The position numbers and the translations under genes were made by a program. The notes below the pieces were generated by a model. That model saw only the letters and a program-made list of their open reading frames with translations. It was not told the origin of the DNA and made no database searches. 64,000 nucleotides of DNA from Sphingobacteriaceae bacterium. GTDB lineage: Bacteria > Bacteroidota > Bacteroidia > B-17B0 > Aurantibacillaceae. The number at the start of each line of letters is the position of its first letter. Position 1 is the stretch's first letter. Positions 52,864 through 62,742 of the stretch are shown here, piece by piece. The stretch lies in contig JADJXI010000003.1 in the NCBI GenBank assembly GCA_016715905.1, forward strand, positions 806,001-870,000, read 5' to 3'.

Positions 52864-54003
52864 TTATTGGTTTACTAAAAGTTCCTTTAATTTATCTATT
52901 ACATAATCTACTTCTTCTTTGGTGCTGTATTTGGAAAAGCTAAATCGTACTGAAGCTCGCTCCATATCAATTCCCATGGCTCTGAGCACGTGACTACCTT
53001 GATTGCTGCCGCTGCTACACGCACTGCCTCCGCTGGCCGCAATTCCGGCAATATCTAAATTAAAAAGTAACATTTCGCTATCAGGATGTTTAGGGAAACG
53101 ACAATTTAAAACGGTGTACAATGATTTATCAGGATCTGTTTCCCCATTAAATTCAATACCCGGAATTTCCGCTATAAGTCTATTCATCATATAGGTTTTT
53201 AACGCTTGAATTTCTTTATGGTGTTTTTCCATTTCGTCGAAGCATATTTCAAGTGCTTTAGCTAAACCAACTATGCCATATAAATTTTCTGTTCCGCCCC
53301 TCATGTTTCTTTCCTGCGCTCCTCCATGAATGAAAGGTTTTAATTTATAATCTTGATTCATGAATAAAAAGCCAACACCTTTAGGTCCATGAAATTTATG
53401 TGCCGCACAGGTTAAAAAATGAATTTTTGTTGCTTTCAGATCTATTTTATAATGCCCCATAGTTTGTACGGTATCACTATGGAAAATAGCATTGTATTTC
53501 TCGCATAAGTCTGCAACTTTTTGAATAGGCAATAAGGTGCCTACTTCATTATTGGCATGCATCAGTGAAACCAGTGATCGACTTTCATTCTTTAGTGCAT
53601 TTTCCAACTCTGTTAAATTAATATTTCCTTTTGAGTCGGGTTTTAGCCAGGTTACTTTTACTTTTCCGCTTTTTTCTAATAACTCAATGGTGTGCTCAAC
53701 GGCATGATGTTCAATTTTTGAGGTAATGATATGATTAATACCAAAAGTTTCAATGCTTTGTACAATAGCCATGTTATCCGCTTCTGTACCCCCTGAGGTA
53801 AAAAATATTTCAGCGGGTGAAGCGTTCAAAAGTTTTGCTACCGTTTTTCTGGCCACTTCAATCGCAGCTCGTGTTTTTCTTCCAAAACCATGTATAGAAG
53901 AAGGGTTCCCGAAATCCTCTTTCATATACGGTAACATGGCATCAAGCACTTCCGGATCCATAGGTGTAGTGGCCGCATTGTCAAGATATATTTTTTTTGT
54001 CAT
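52864..54003 (-). CDS. Cysteine desulfurase (NifS/IscS class)
   Basis: The enzyme takes sulfur from L-cysteine for iron-sulfur clusters or tRNA thiolation, using PLP. At 379 residues it begins KKIYLDNAATTPMDPEVLDAM and has the PLP lysine Lys203 in AAHKFHGPKGVGF, and the catalytic Cys329 in SGGSACSSGSNQGSHVL; the loop is the extended class I type. EIFFTSGGTEADNMAI and KIEHHAVEH (His100) are also typical. I cannot tell iron-sulfur assembly from tRNA modification. It starts 3 bases after the glmM stop. Confidence 0.95.
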   Translation of the reverse strand: MTKKIYLDNAATTPMDPEVLDAMLPYMKEDFGNPSSIHGFGRKTRAAIEVARKTVAKLLNASPAEIFFTSGGTEADNMAIVQSIETFGINHIITSKIEHHAVEHTIELLEKSGKVKVTWLKPDSKGNINLTELENALKNESRSLVSLMHANNEVGTLLPIQKVADLCEKYNAIFHSDTVQTMGHYKIDLKATKIHFLTCAAHKFHGPKGVGFLFMNQDYKLKPFIHGGAQERNMRGGTENLYGIVGLAKALEICFDEMEKHHKEIQALKTYMMNRLIAEIPGIEFNGETDPDKSLYTVLNCRFPKHPDSEMLLFNLDIAGIAASGGSACSSGSNQGSHVLRAMGIDMERASVRFSFSKYSTKEEVDYVIDKLKELLVNQ

Positions 54004-54006
54004 CCC

Positions 54007-55401
54007 TTAATTTTTAATTAATTCTTTGATATCCGATATGATTTTTTTAGCCAGATTATCGGCAGTGGCCAGTGTTTGACTTTCGCTGTAAATACGTATT
54101 ATGGGTTCAGTATTGCTTTTTCTTAAATGAACCCACTCTTTATCAAATTCTATTTTTAATCCATCCACCTCATTTAAGGGTTGTTTATGATATTTAGCTT
54201 TAACTTTTTCTAAAATTAAATCTACGTTTATCTGTTCAGTAAGTTCAATTTTGTTTTTTGAAATAAAATAACCCGGATAACTGCTTCTTAAAACCGAAAC
54301 TGATTTACCGAATTTGGCAAGGTGCGTTAAAAAAATAGCAATTCCAACCAAAGCGTCTCGGCCATAATGCAGTTCCGGTAAAATCACGCCTCCATTTCCT
54401 TCTCCGCCAATTACAGCTTTTGTTTCTTTCATTTTATGAACCACATTTACTTCTCCAACGGCTGAGGCTGAATAAAGGCCTCCGTTTTTTTCTGTTATAT
54501 CTCGCAATGCCCTTGTGCTTGACAGATTACTTACCGTATTTCCGTATTTGTGATGTTTTAGCACGTAGTCGGCCACTGCTACTAAGGTGTATTCTTCGCC
54601 AAACATCTCACCATCTTCACAAACAAAAGCCAAACGATCAACATCCGGATCAACACTTATTCCCAAATTAGCTTTTTGTTTTAAAACTGATGCACTAAGT
54701 TCCGTTAAATGTTCGGGCAACGGTTCCGGATTATGGGCAAAATTACCATGCATATCTCCGTTAATTACCGTAACATTGGAAACACCCAAGGCTTTGAGCA
54801 ATGCCGGAACAGCAATTGCTCCTGATGAATTAATGGCATCTACTACAATTTTGAAATTTGCTTTAGTTATAACATCTTGATCAACGTAAGGAAGATCTAA
54901 TATTTTTTGAATATGAATATTTAAGAAATCGTCGTTTTTACTGTATTTACCGAGTTGATTGACTTGCGAATATTCAAAATCTTCTTTTTCGGCAATATTC
55001 AATAATTCCTGTCCGGTTTCTGCACTTATAAATTCTCCTTCTGAATTTAAAAGTTTTAAAGCATTCCATTGTTTGGGATTGTGGCTGGCCGTTAGTATAA
55101 TTCCGCCATCTGCTTTTAATTCTTTTACCGCCATTTCTACGGTTGGCGTAGTGCTTAATCCTAAATCTATCACGTTTACGCCCATGCCGGATAAGGTGGC
55201 ACACACGAGGTTGGATACCAATTCACCACTCATACGCGCATCTCTGCCTATGATTATAGTTTTAGTTTTATTGGAATTGGAAGCGAGAATAATTTTGGCA
55301 AATGCTGAGGTAAACTTAACAATGTCAATAGGTGTTAAAGCATCATTTGTTTTTCCACCAATCGTCCCTCTTATGCCTGATATACTTTTAATTAGAGTCA
55401 C
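54007..55401 (-). CDS. glmM: Phosphoglucosamine mutase
   Basis: GlmM converts glucosamine 6-phosphate to glucosamine 1-phosphate for UDP-GlcNAc, the peptidoglycan and LPS precursor. The GTG at 55401 is chosen as start: it gives MTLIKSISGIRGTIGG, which fits the family. An upstream TTG would add eight residues. The active-site serine is in GIILTASHNPKQWNA (about 95-110), the Mg loop is DPDVDRLAFV, and the sugar-binding loop is GGEGNGGVILP. The C-terminal WVHLRKSNTEPIIRIYSE is the phosphate-binding segment. Other phosphohexomutases are possible, but this form is the usual Bacteroidota GlmM. Confidence 0.9.
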   Translation of the reverse strand: MTLIKSISGIRGTIGGKTNDALTPIDIVKFTSAFAKIILASNSNKTKTIIIGRDARMSGELVSNLVCATLSGMGVNVIDLGLSTTPTVEMAVKELKADGGIILTASHNPKQWNALKLLNSEGEFISAETGQELLNIAEKEDFEYSQVNQLGKYSKNDDFLNIHIQKILDLPYVDQDVITKANFKIVVDAINSSGAIAVPALLKALGVSNVTVINGDMHGNFAHNPEPLPEHLTELSASVLKQKANLGISVDPDVDRLAFVCEDGEMFGEEYTLVAVADYVLKHHKYGNTVSNLSSTRALRDITEKNGGLYSASAVGEVNVVHKMKETKAVIGGEGNGGVILPELHYGRDALVGIAIFLTHLAKFGKSVSVLRSSYPGYFISKNKIELTEQINVDLILEKVKAKYHKQPLNEVDGLKIEFDKEWVHLRKSNTEPIIRIYSESQTLATADNLAKKIISDIKELIKN

Positions 55402-55513
55402 AGTGTTTTTTTTTAGATGTGCCAAAGATAGAAAACTGCGTGATATCTTCTTGTTTTTAAGTTAACAAATTGCTGATTTTTTATATAAATTGCCTAGTGT
55501 CAAATGGATTAAA

Positions 55514-55969
55514 ATGAAGACTTTTTTAGATTCACATTTTATTAAATTTTTTATTTTTTCAATCTTAGCTTTGGGTGTAACTGCTGTAAATGCTAATAAC
55601 AACAACTTAACATTTGTTGATACGCTCTATTTGTATACAGACACTGTACAAATGGAAGTTTTTATTTCCAATATCGATCAAAATAAAGATGCACAGCGTC
55701 CGTTCCCGATACTTCATTTCATCAAAGAAAAGCGCAAAAAAAATAAAAAAGTAATTGCCACAATATTAGCATTTCCATTACCTTTTGGTATTGTTGGTTT
55801 GCATCGAATTTATTTAGGTACCGCGCCTTATGTGCCTGTTGTATATGTGGCTAGCTTGGGGGGTGTATTGGGTATTTTACCATTTATAGATTTTTGTGTT
55901 TTGTTACTGGATAAGGAAATTGACAGGTATCAGAACAATAAACAGGTGTTTATGTGGGTTAATGAATAA
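55514..55969 (+). CDS. TM2 domain membrane protein
   Basis: With the ATG at 55514 the protein has 151 residues and a signal peptide or first helix (FFIFSILALGVTAVNA). A short extracytoplasmic part with FVDTLYLYTDTVQ follows. A basic stretch (KEKRKKNKKV) comes next and then the TM2 domain with two helices around FPLPFGIVGLHRIYLGTAPYVP and LGGVLGILPFIDFCVLLL. GLHRIYLG is the TM2 signature turn. An earlier TTG adds eight residues. The function of TM2 proteins is not well known. It lies 6 bases before asnB. Confidence 0.8.
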   Translation: MKTFLDSHFIKFFIFSILALGVTAVNANNNNLTFVDTLYLYTDTVQMEVFISNIDQNKDAQRPFPILHFIKEKRKKNKKVIATILAFPLPFGIVGLHRIYLGTAPYVPVVYVASLGGVLGILPFIDFCVLLLDKEIDRYQNNKQVFMWVNE

Positions 55970-55975
55970 TTAAGT

Positions 55976-57886
55976 ATGTGTGGAATAAGCGGATTAATTT
56001 TAAAAAAAGAGAATGCGTTAAACGCCAGCGAAATTATTCAGAAAATGAATCTGGCCATTGCGCATCGGGGTCCGGATGGTGATGGATTTTTATTGGTTGA
56101 TCGGGATGAGGCAATTCCATTTGCAGGAGCAATTACTTCCATTAAAAAAGTAAATCAGCTCAATTATTTCCCCGAAAAAAATATTTTAAACTCCGAACTC
56201 AATCCGTTTTTAGCTTTTGGTCACCGACGTTTATCAATTCTCGATTTGAGTAACTATGGACACCAACCCATGTGTAATCAAAATGGAACAAATTGGATTG
56301 TGTTTAATGGCGAAATTTACAATTATATTGAACTTCGGGAAGAGTTAAAAGCCAAAGGTTATACTTTTATTTCCGAAAGTGATACCGAAGTGGTATTAGC
56401 CGCTTATCAAGAATGGAATGAAAACTGTGTGCTGCATTTTAACGGGATGTGGGCTTTTTGTATTTATGATGCGGAGAAAAACATCTGTTTTGCTTCAAGA
56501 GATCGTTTAGGCGTAAAACCTTTTTATTACGTAAATAGTTCAAATTATTTTGGCTTTGCCAGCGAACAAAAAGCTTTTGTTAAATCGGGGTTAGTGAGTG
56601 GAGAAACAAACGATATTCAACTACATGATTATTTGATTAATGGAAGAGTAGAGCACGATGAAAATAATTTTTTTAATAACGTTAATGAACTCAAAGGAGG
56701 TTATTCATTAATTTACAGTTTAAGAAATCATGCAATTTCCGTTTCTAAGTATTACTCAACACAAATAAGTACGGAAAACAACACTAAGTCTGATGTGGAT
56801 TTGATTGCGGAAATTAAAAATAAGGTAACAAGAGCCGTTAAAATCCGAATGCGGAGTGATGTAGAAGTGGGTACTTGTTTAAGTGGCGGGTTAGATAGTA
56901 GTATTATTGCCGCATTAATGACTCAAGAAAATAAAAAGGGCATTCATTGTTTCACTTCTGTTTTTAAGGGAGAGGTTTTTAATGAGGAAGAATATGCGAA
57001 TTTGATGGCCAATTCGATTGGTGCGCGCTTACACAAAATAAATCCGGATGAAAATTCTTTCCTGAGTAATTTGAACGAATTAATTTATTCGCAAGATGTG
57101 CCTATTTGGGATACCAGTACTTTTTCGCAGTTTATGGTGATGAAATTAGCAGCACAGCATAAAATTAAAGTAGTGTTAGACGGTCAAGGTGCAGATGAAT
57201 TGTTTGGAGGTTATCATCATTATTTTATTGCCAAATGGAAAAAACTTCTAAGTGAAGGTAATTCAAGAAAAGCTTTTCAGGAAATTAAAGCCAGTCAAAA
57301 AACCATTAACAGTCCATTTATCTTTTTTGCCAAGGAAAAATTAAAAGAGCGTATGCATGTATCAGGTGCTGTTTATGAAAAGTTTTTTAAACCTGAATTT
57401 CTACAGCTATCCGAAAAAATTAATCCGGTTAAGTATTTTAATTCTGTAAATGAACAACAACTATATGATATTGAAGAAGCCCGGTTAAAACCATTTTTAA
57501 AATGTGAGGATCGGTGTGCCATGTGGCATAGTGTAGAGAGTCGTACTCCTTTTAGTGATGATGTTCATTTAATTCAACTGATGTTTTCATTTGATGGTGA
57601 ACGAAAAATTCAGAATGGCGTGCTAAAACACCTTTTTCGCGAAGCATTTAAAACCGAATTGCCGGAAAAAATTTATAAGCGATACGACAAGCGGGGATTT
57701 GAAACTCCCATGAAAAAGTGGATTCTGAATTTATTACCAATCATTCAAGAAGAAATTAAACCTTTAGAGGATACCATTTTAAAAAAGGATTTTATTAAAA
57801 AATTTAATTTGGACGACGACAAACAAATTAAAGTGTTATTTAAATTATTTGTTTATTCAAGATGGAAAAAGTTATTTGAGAATTAA
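55976..57886 (+). CDS. asnB: Asparagine synthase (glutamine-hydrolysing)
   Basis: AsnB makes asparagine from aspartate, ATP and glutamine. At 636 residues it begins MCGISGLIL with the Cys2 nucleophile of the class II glutaminase, and has AHRGPDGDG and a later FNGEIYNYIELR. The synthetase domain carries the ATP-PP motif SGGLDSS beginning at Ser303, then DGQGADELFGGYHHY. The final residues are normal. Some members modify surface glycans rather than making free asparagine; the neighbours do not decide this. The last 4 bases overlap the convergent PorE-like gene. Confidence 0.93.
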   Translation: MCGISGLILKKENALNASEIIQKMNLAIAHRGPDGDGFLLVDRDEAIPFAGAITSIKKVNQLNYFPEKNILNSELNPFLAFGHRRLSILDLSNYGHQPMCNQNGTNWIVFNGEIYNYIELREELKAKGYTFISESDTEVVLAAYQEWNENCVLHFNGMWAFCIYDAEKNICFASRDRLGVKPFYYVNSSNYFGFASEQKAFVKSGLVSGETNDIQLHDYLINGRVEHDENNFFNNVNELKGGYSLIYSLRNHAISVSKYYSTQISTENNTKSDVDLIAEIKNKVTRAVKIRMRSDVEVGTCLSGGLDSSIIAALMTQENKKGIHCFTSVFKGEVFNEEEYANLMANSIGARLHKINPDENSFLSNLNELIYSQDVPIWDTSTFSQFMVMKLAAQHKIKVVLDGQGADELFGGYHHYFIAKWKKLLSEGNSRKAFQEIKASQKTINSPFIFFAKEKLKERMHVSGAVYEKFFKPEFLQLSEKINPVKYFNSVNEQQLYDIEEARLKPFLKCEDRCAMWHSVESRTPFSDDVHLIQLMFSFDGERKIQNGVLKHLFREAFKTELPEKIYKRYDKRGFETPMKKWILNLLPIIQEEIKPLEDTILKKDFIKKFNLDDDKQIKVLFKLFVYSRWKKLFEN

Positions 57887-59862
57887 ATCCCAATCACCTT
57901 AAATTCTGTTCTTCTGTTTTTAGCTTTATTTTCAATGCTCGTATTTGGAACCTTAGGTTTTGTGTCACCATATCCTTTAAACTTAAGTCGGTTAGCTTGC
58001 ACTTTATTGCTCGTTACTAAATAATCAAAAACAGCCTTGGCTCTGTTTGTAGATAGAATTAAATTGGCTTTTTTATCTCCGTCGCTATCTGTATGTCCGC
58101 TTAATTCAATTTTCACTTTATTATTTGCGACTAAAAAAGAGATTAATTTATCAAGCTCTGCTTTGCTTTCCGGTTTTAAATCCCACTTATTCACATCAAA
58201 AAAAACGTTTTTAAGTTCTACTACATTTCCGGTATCAATAGGTTGTAAGGGTATATCTAATAAATAGGGCTTTGAAAAATCAGTTATTTTTCCTTTAAGC
58301 GAAAAATTATCGCTATAAAATAAAAACCCGGCTTTATTCACATTTACGATATAATTTTTATTTGCAGTTAGTGTTACTAAAAATTCACCATTACTGCCGC
58401 TATACGATTGGGTAACATTTTTACCGGTTTCTAAATCAATTAATTCAAAGCTGGCTTCTAAGGGTTCTTTGGTTTCGGCATTGTATATTTTTCCCTTAGC
58501 AAAAGTTATTTTTTCAGGCTTAAACTCATTCGGCACTTCAAATTGATATAAATCCAATTCTCCAAATCCTCCATCTCTGTCCGATGCAAAATAAGCCAAG
58601 GCTCCACTTGGAGATACCAATAAACTGTTTTCGTCTTTGGAAGAATTAATTGGATAACCCAGATTTACAGGATCACCCCATGTACCATCTGTATTTTTTT
58701 TCGACATAAATATATCTGCTCCACCCATACCTACATGTCCCTTACTGCAGAAGTATAAGGTTTGATTATCGGGATGAATAAATACAGATTGTTCTTCTTT
58801 TTTGGTGTTTACATTATCGGGCATTTTTTGTGCTTCACCAAATTTTCCATCTTCGCCTACCACAGAGAAATAAATATCTATATCTTTTACTACCCCACTT
58901 CGTAAGGGAGTGCCGCGTACAAAATATAATGTTTTACCATCACTGCTAAAACTAGGTTGACTTTCCCAATTGCCTGAATTTATTTTAGGTCCGAGGTTTG
59001 ATGGTTTTGTCCATTTGCCATTTACTTTTTGAGTAAAGAAAATATCACAACTTCCAAATCCTTTGGCTTGTCCACCCAAGTAAAGGCCATCCATTTCCTG
59101 CGATACGGTTATAAACATGTATTTGCCATCAGCAGAAATAGAGGGTGCCCCTTCGTTACCTCCACTGCTTAATTCTCTTATTGGATTTGACTCTTTCCAA
59201 AGTCCTTTGTTATCGGCATAGGATAAAAATAAATCTTCCTGGTAATGTCCGCGCTGATTTCCGGACTCCATTCGCCGTGTGTAATAAAATTGGCTTTCAT
59301 CACCGACAATGGAAGGGAAGTATTCAGCAAAGGGAGAATTGATGGATGGTCCCATATTAGAAAAAGTGATTTTCTTAGGATTTTTTTTAGCGTGAATAGC
59401 GAAATCTATACATTTCAAATTAAATTCAGCTTCTTCTTTCATTTTAGGATCAATGCGCTGAAATTTCAGGAATTGTGATAAGTGTATCTTAGCTTTTTCG
59501 TAATCTTCCACATAAAATTCGGTATCTCCTAAGTCAAAATAATTTTGAACATACATGCCGGGTGCTTTTTGTATGGCTGATTCTAAATGAAATATTCTTT
59601 CTTTTAAGCGATTTTGTTCGGCACATAAAATGGCAATTATCATGTGCGGCTCCATAAATTTCGGATCAGCTTCTATTGCTTTTTTTAAGAACTCTTCCGC
59701 TTTTTTATCTTGCCTAGCGTCATAATTTCTTCTGCCTTCTTCAAAATACTTTAATGCTTTTTTATCGGTACTGGTATATTGACCCGGTGGCAAATTGGTT
59801 TGAGCAACAAAAATTTGAAATCCTAATTGAAAAATAAGTAAGTATATTATTTGTTTATTCAT
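57883..59862 (-). CDS. PorE-like T9SS-associated protein (TPR, PD40, regulatory domain, OmpA)
   Basis: A 659-residue protein with the domain order of Porphyromonas gingivalis PorE. A signal peptide ends ...IFVAQ with no lipobox cysteine. TPR helices (about 30-140), a PD40 beta-propeller (about 180-440) with GYPINSSKDENSLLVSPSGA, a carboxypeptidase-regulatory domain (about 455-535), and an OmpA-like peptidoglycan-binding domain (about 545-659) follow. The last contains the ELSGHTDSDGDK and LSTNRAKAVFDYL motifs, including the diaminopimelate-binding Asp and Arg. PorE anchors the T9SS apparatus to peptidoglycan; this is a likely homologue. It is third in a tight operon after a CPBP protease and an M61 peptidase. 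Confidence 0.87.
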   Translation of the reverse strand: MNKQIIYLLIFQLGFQIFVAQTNLPPGQYTSTDKKALKYFEEGRRNYDARQDKKAEEFLKKAIEADPKFMEPHMIIAILCAEQNRLKERIFHLESAIQKAPGMYVQNYFDLGDTEFYVEDYEKAKIHLSQFLKFQRIDPKMKEEAEFNLKCIDFAIHAKKNPKKITFSNMGPSINSPFAEYFPSIVGDESQFYYTRRMESGNQRGHYQEDLFLSYADNKGLWKESNPIRELSSGGNEGAPSISADGKYMFITVSQEMDGLYLGGQAKGFGSCDIFFTQKVNGKWTKPSNLGPKINSGNWESQPSFSSDGKTLYFVRGTPLRSGVVKDIDIYFSVVGEDGKFGEAQKMPDNVNTKKEEQSVFIHPDNQTLYFCSKGHVGMGGADIFMSKKNTDGTWGDPVNLGYPINSSKDENSLLVSPSGALAYFASDRDGGFGELDLYQFEVPNEFKPEKITFAKGKIYNAETKEPLEASFELIDLETGKNVTQSYSGSNGEFLVTLTANKNYIVNVNKAGFLFYSDNFSLKGKITDFSKPYLLDIPLQPIDTGNVVELKNVFFDVNKWDLKPESKAELDKLISFLVANNKVKIELSGHTDSDGDKKANLILSTNRAKAVFDYLVTSNKVQANRLKFKGYGDTKPKVPNTSIENKAKNRRTEFKVIGI

Positions 59863-59864
59863 AT

Positions 59865-61718
59865 TTACAAGCCTACCCAGCTTTTTAAAGTTAGTTTTTC
59901 TTTTTCAGAAATATTATCCTTTAATGAAATTTTATTTTTTTCGGTAATCTTTACTTTTTGTGCTTTAGCTTTTAGTATTTTTTGTTTGTATTTACCGGCT
60001 CTTTTTTTAGGACGAAAAACGTGTATAACCACTTCGTCACCTTCTTTTACTGTATTAAAATATTCATTAAAAACATCTTTAGCGCTTTCAATTTTTAATT
60101 CTTTATTGTTGAGTTTAAAAAGTTCATCACCACTTTTAAAACCCAGTTTTTTCCCGAATTCATCCAAACTCCAGGTTCCGGAAACAACCAATCTGTTCGT
60201 ACGGTCATTAAAATCTAAGTCCGGATTCCCAAATGTAAATTCGTAACTTATGTTTTCTTTTACAAATTCTATTCCAATTTTACTTAATACTTCATTCATG
60301 GGTAAAGGTTCATGGCCTTTAACATGTTTTTTGAGAAATTCGCCGATTTGCGGATAAGTTAAGGCCTCTATTTCGCCAATTAATTCGTCATCGTTAAAGG
60401 ATTTATCTTTTCCATATTTTTTCGAAAGGTCCTTCATTAATTGTTGAGTGCCGTAAACGCCATCGCTGTAATGCCTTAATAATATATCCAAACACATACC
60501 AATAACTGCTCCCTTTTCATAAACATTATTGTATTGAGGATGAATAGCTGGTAGTAAAACGTTTTTACTCATCCAGGTGAAACTCATGGTGTCGTTATAA
60601 TTGTTGACGCTGTTGTCGTATTTCTGCATCATTACATTTAAAAAATCATCCACGTTAATTAATCCGCCTTTAGCTTGAGCATGATGTGCGGCATACTCGG
60701 TCATGCCTTCATAAAGCCAAAGGTGTTCGCTCATTTGCGGGTTATTGAAATCAAATTCCCCAATTTCTTTTGCGTGTATGTTTAGTGGAGTAACAATATG
60801 AAAAAATTCGTGTGCGGCAATATCTCTAATTTCTTGTTTTATAAAATTGCTGTCAATTTCGGGCATTACATAAAATGAAGAATATGAATGTTCTAACGCA
60901 CCAAAGCTTCCGGAGCGCGTGCCTTTATCAGTAAAATAAAATAAAAAAGCATATTTATTAACTGGTAATTCTCCTCCCAAATAATCTTTTTGGATATTCA
61001 ATAATTCTTTGAGCGTTTTTGCAATAAAAAATGCGCTCACTTTTTTATTAGGGGAATAACTGGATACTAAAACTTTTGTATTGGCCACCATAATACTGAT
61101 GGTGTCCGGTTTTGTATATAAAATGGGTGAATCAATTAAATTATGATAATCAAAAACGCTAACGATATCCGATTCTTCGCCACTGCGAATATTTTCAATA
61201 CCGGTTGCCGGATAAAATGCTTTTGGTTTATCAAACTCTAAAACAAATTCATTTTTAGTATAATTTTTAAAGTACCCGAAGAAACCATGGGTGTTTATAC
61301 AGAAATTTTTATCGGCTTCAATATTTGTTCCGCCGGGTTCAAAAATTGCTTTTTCCCGATCTTCTTGTGAATCTTTTTTATCAAAAGTATCATCCACTTC
61401 ATAAGTAATTTCACTTATTTCATTAGCCGGAGATAATTTCCAACAATTTAAATCCTTTTTTTCAACTAATATGGTTTTACCGTTTTTTCCGGTAACTTTT
61501 AAATTAGTGATGTATCGTCCGAAGTTGTATACTTCATAAGTGCCCGGAACCATGGCAGGAAAACAAAAATCAATTTCATTTTCAGTAATAGAAGGCGGAA
61601 TTAACTTCACGCTAATTTTATCATCATTTACCTTTTTGAGGTTGATGAAATATTTATACTCGTTTCCGGCAAATGAAACAGAACAAAGAAAGAGCAATAT
61701 GTACAATTGAATTCGCAT
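59865..61718 (-). CDS. M61 family peptidase with PDZ domain
   Basis: An exported 617-residue metallopeptidase of the glycyl aminopeptidase family. After a signal peptide (MRIQLYILLFLCSVSFAG) comes an N-terminal beta domain (about 20-210), then a thermolysin-like catalytic domain with His303-Glu304-Phe-Phe-His307 and downstream Glu337 (WLYEGMTEY). A PDZ-like domain (about 505-590) contains GKKLGFKSGDELFKLNNKELK. The motif is complete, so it should be active. It starts exactly where the CPBP gene ends and stops 2 bases before the PorE-like gene. M61 enzymes usually cleave peptides or shape cell-envelope proteins. Confidence 0.92.
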   Translation of the reverse strand: MRIQLYILLFLCSVSFAGNEYKYFINLKKVNDDKISVKLIPPSITENEIDFCFPAMVPGTYEVYNFGRYITNLKVTGKNGKTILVEKKDLNCWKLSPANEISEITYEVDDTFDKKDSQEDREKAIFEPGGTNIEADKNFCINTHGFFGYFKNYTKNEFVLEFDKPKAFYPATGIENIRSGEESDIVSVFDYHNLIDSPILYTKPDTISIMVANTKVLVSSYSPNKKVSAFFIAKTLKELLNIQKDYLGGELPVNKYAFLFYFTDKGTRSGSFGALEHSYSSFYVMPEIDSNFIKQEIRDIAAHEFFHIVTPLNIHAKEIGEFDFNNPQMSEHLWLYEGMTEYAAHHAQAKGGLINVDDFLNVMMQKYDNSVNNYNDTMSFTWMSKNVLLPAIHPQYNNVYEKGAVIGMCLDILLRHYSDGVYGTQQLMKDLSKKYGKDKSFNDDELIGEIEALTYPQIGEFLKKHVKGHEPLPMNEVLSKIGIEFVKENISYEFTFGNPDLDFNDRTNRLVVSGTWSLDEFGKKLGFKSGDELFKLNNKELKIESAKDVFNEYFNTVKEGDEVVIHVFRPKKRAGKYKQKILKAKAQKVKITEKNKISLKDNISEKEKLTLKSWVGL

Positions 61719-62684
61719 TTAACGAAGTATTAAGTTAAAGTTTTTCCAGCGGTATTTGAGCCAAAATATGATAAATGTGATAGCCGCTAAAACTATCCAT
61801 GCAATAAACTCCTGAGCCGGATTTTCGGATGTGCTTACAAAAATGGCATCTGTTTGCAGTACACCATTTGGCGAAGTGATTAGCAAACTGGAGATTAAAT
61901 TATTAGCACAATGTATTCCCAAAGCCAATTCTAATCCTTCATCTAATAAAGAAAGGGCTCCCAAAAAAAGGCCGAATAAGGTATAGTATGGAAACATAAT
62001 TAGCCAGCCAAAAGTTTTTGCTTCCGGATTGGCCATGTGAACTAGTCCGAATAATAGCGAAGTGAGAATAATGGGAATTATTCCGTTTTTAAAAATTCCG
62101 GACAATCCTTGTACCAGATAACCTCTGAATATTATTTCTTCCGTACTAGTTTGTATGGGCATTAATAAAACCGAAACTAACAAAAGCAGAAAAAATTGAC
62201 CGGGCTTAAAATCGACAGTCATAGTTTCCGGAGATAGAAAATATTGTAATAAGGTGGCCACTGTAACCATCCCGGCCCAAATGCCAAAAGCAAAAAAAAC
62301 GCGTTTCCATCTTAGTTTTTCATAGGCGGTAATAACTGACAAAAATGGTTTTTTCTGAATTCTTACAATAACGGTTCTTAACCCCAGTAATGCAAAAACA
62401 AACATACCGAATAATAAGGCTAACAGTAAATTTTTATTGATTCCTATTTTTTCAGGATTAAAAATAATGTTCGGGTCAGCCACTATTTCCTCAATACTTA
62501 TACCATTACTCATGGCCATGCTTACCAAAGGTAATTGTATGATGATTTGAAAAACAAAATAACCGAACATAGCAGCGCTTATACCGGTTAAGTACATCCA
62601 CCAGTGATTAAATCCTTGAACAGCCCCGGCATTGAGAAATAAATTATTGAATGGAAGTTTATTTTTTATTTCGGGATCAGACAT
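61719..62684 (-). CDS. CPBP family intramembrane metalloprotease/glutamic endopeptidase
   Basis: A 321-residue integral membrane protein with about eight helices. The CPBP (Abi) motifs are complete: Glu182-Glu183-x-x-x-Arg187 (TEEIIFRGYL), His216 in FGLVHMANP, and His258-x-x-x-Asn262 in HCANN. Relatives include Rce1-type proteases that act on membrane or prenylated proteins. First gene of the CPBP-M61-PorE-like operon; the M61 gene starts at once after it. A membrane protease beside PorE suggests processing of an envelope protein, which is inference. Divergent from the cytochrome peroxidase gene, 58 bases apart. Confidence 0.92.
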   Translation of the reverse strand: MSDPEIKNKLPFNNLFLNAGAVQGFNHWWMYLTGISAAMFGYFVFQIIIQLPLVSMAMSNGISIEEIVADPNIIFNPEKIGINKNLLLALLFGMFVFALLGLRTVIVRIQKKPFLSVITAYEKLRWKRVFFAFGIWAGMVTVATLLQYFLSPETMTVDFKPGQFFLLLLVSVLLMPIQTSTEEIIFRGYLVQGLSGIFKNGIIPIILTSLLFGLVHMANPEAKTFGWLIMFPYYTLFGLFLGALSLLDEGLELALGIHCANNLISSLLITSPNGVLQTDAIFVSTSENPAQEFIAWIVLAAITFIIFWLKYRWKNFNLILR

Positions 62685-62712
62685 CGGATTTTATTAATGA
62701 AATAATAGCCTT

Positions 62713-62720
62713 AAATTTGC
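62713..62720 (+). promoter_or_regulatory. Promoter -7 element of the cytochrome c peroxidase gene
   Basis: TAAATTTG is an exact TAnnTTTG, 22 bases before the ATG. No TTTG lies at the expected distance upstream. Confidence 0.45.
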
Positions 62721-62742
62721 GTCACTAAAATTAAATAAATAA

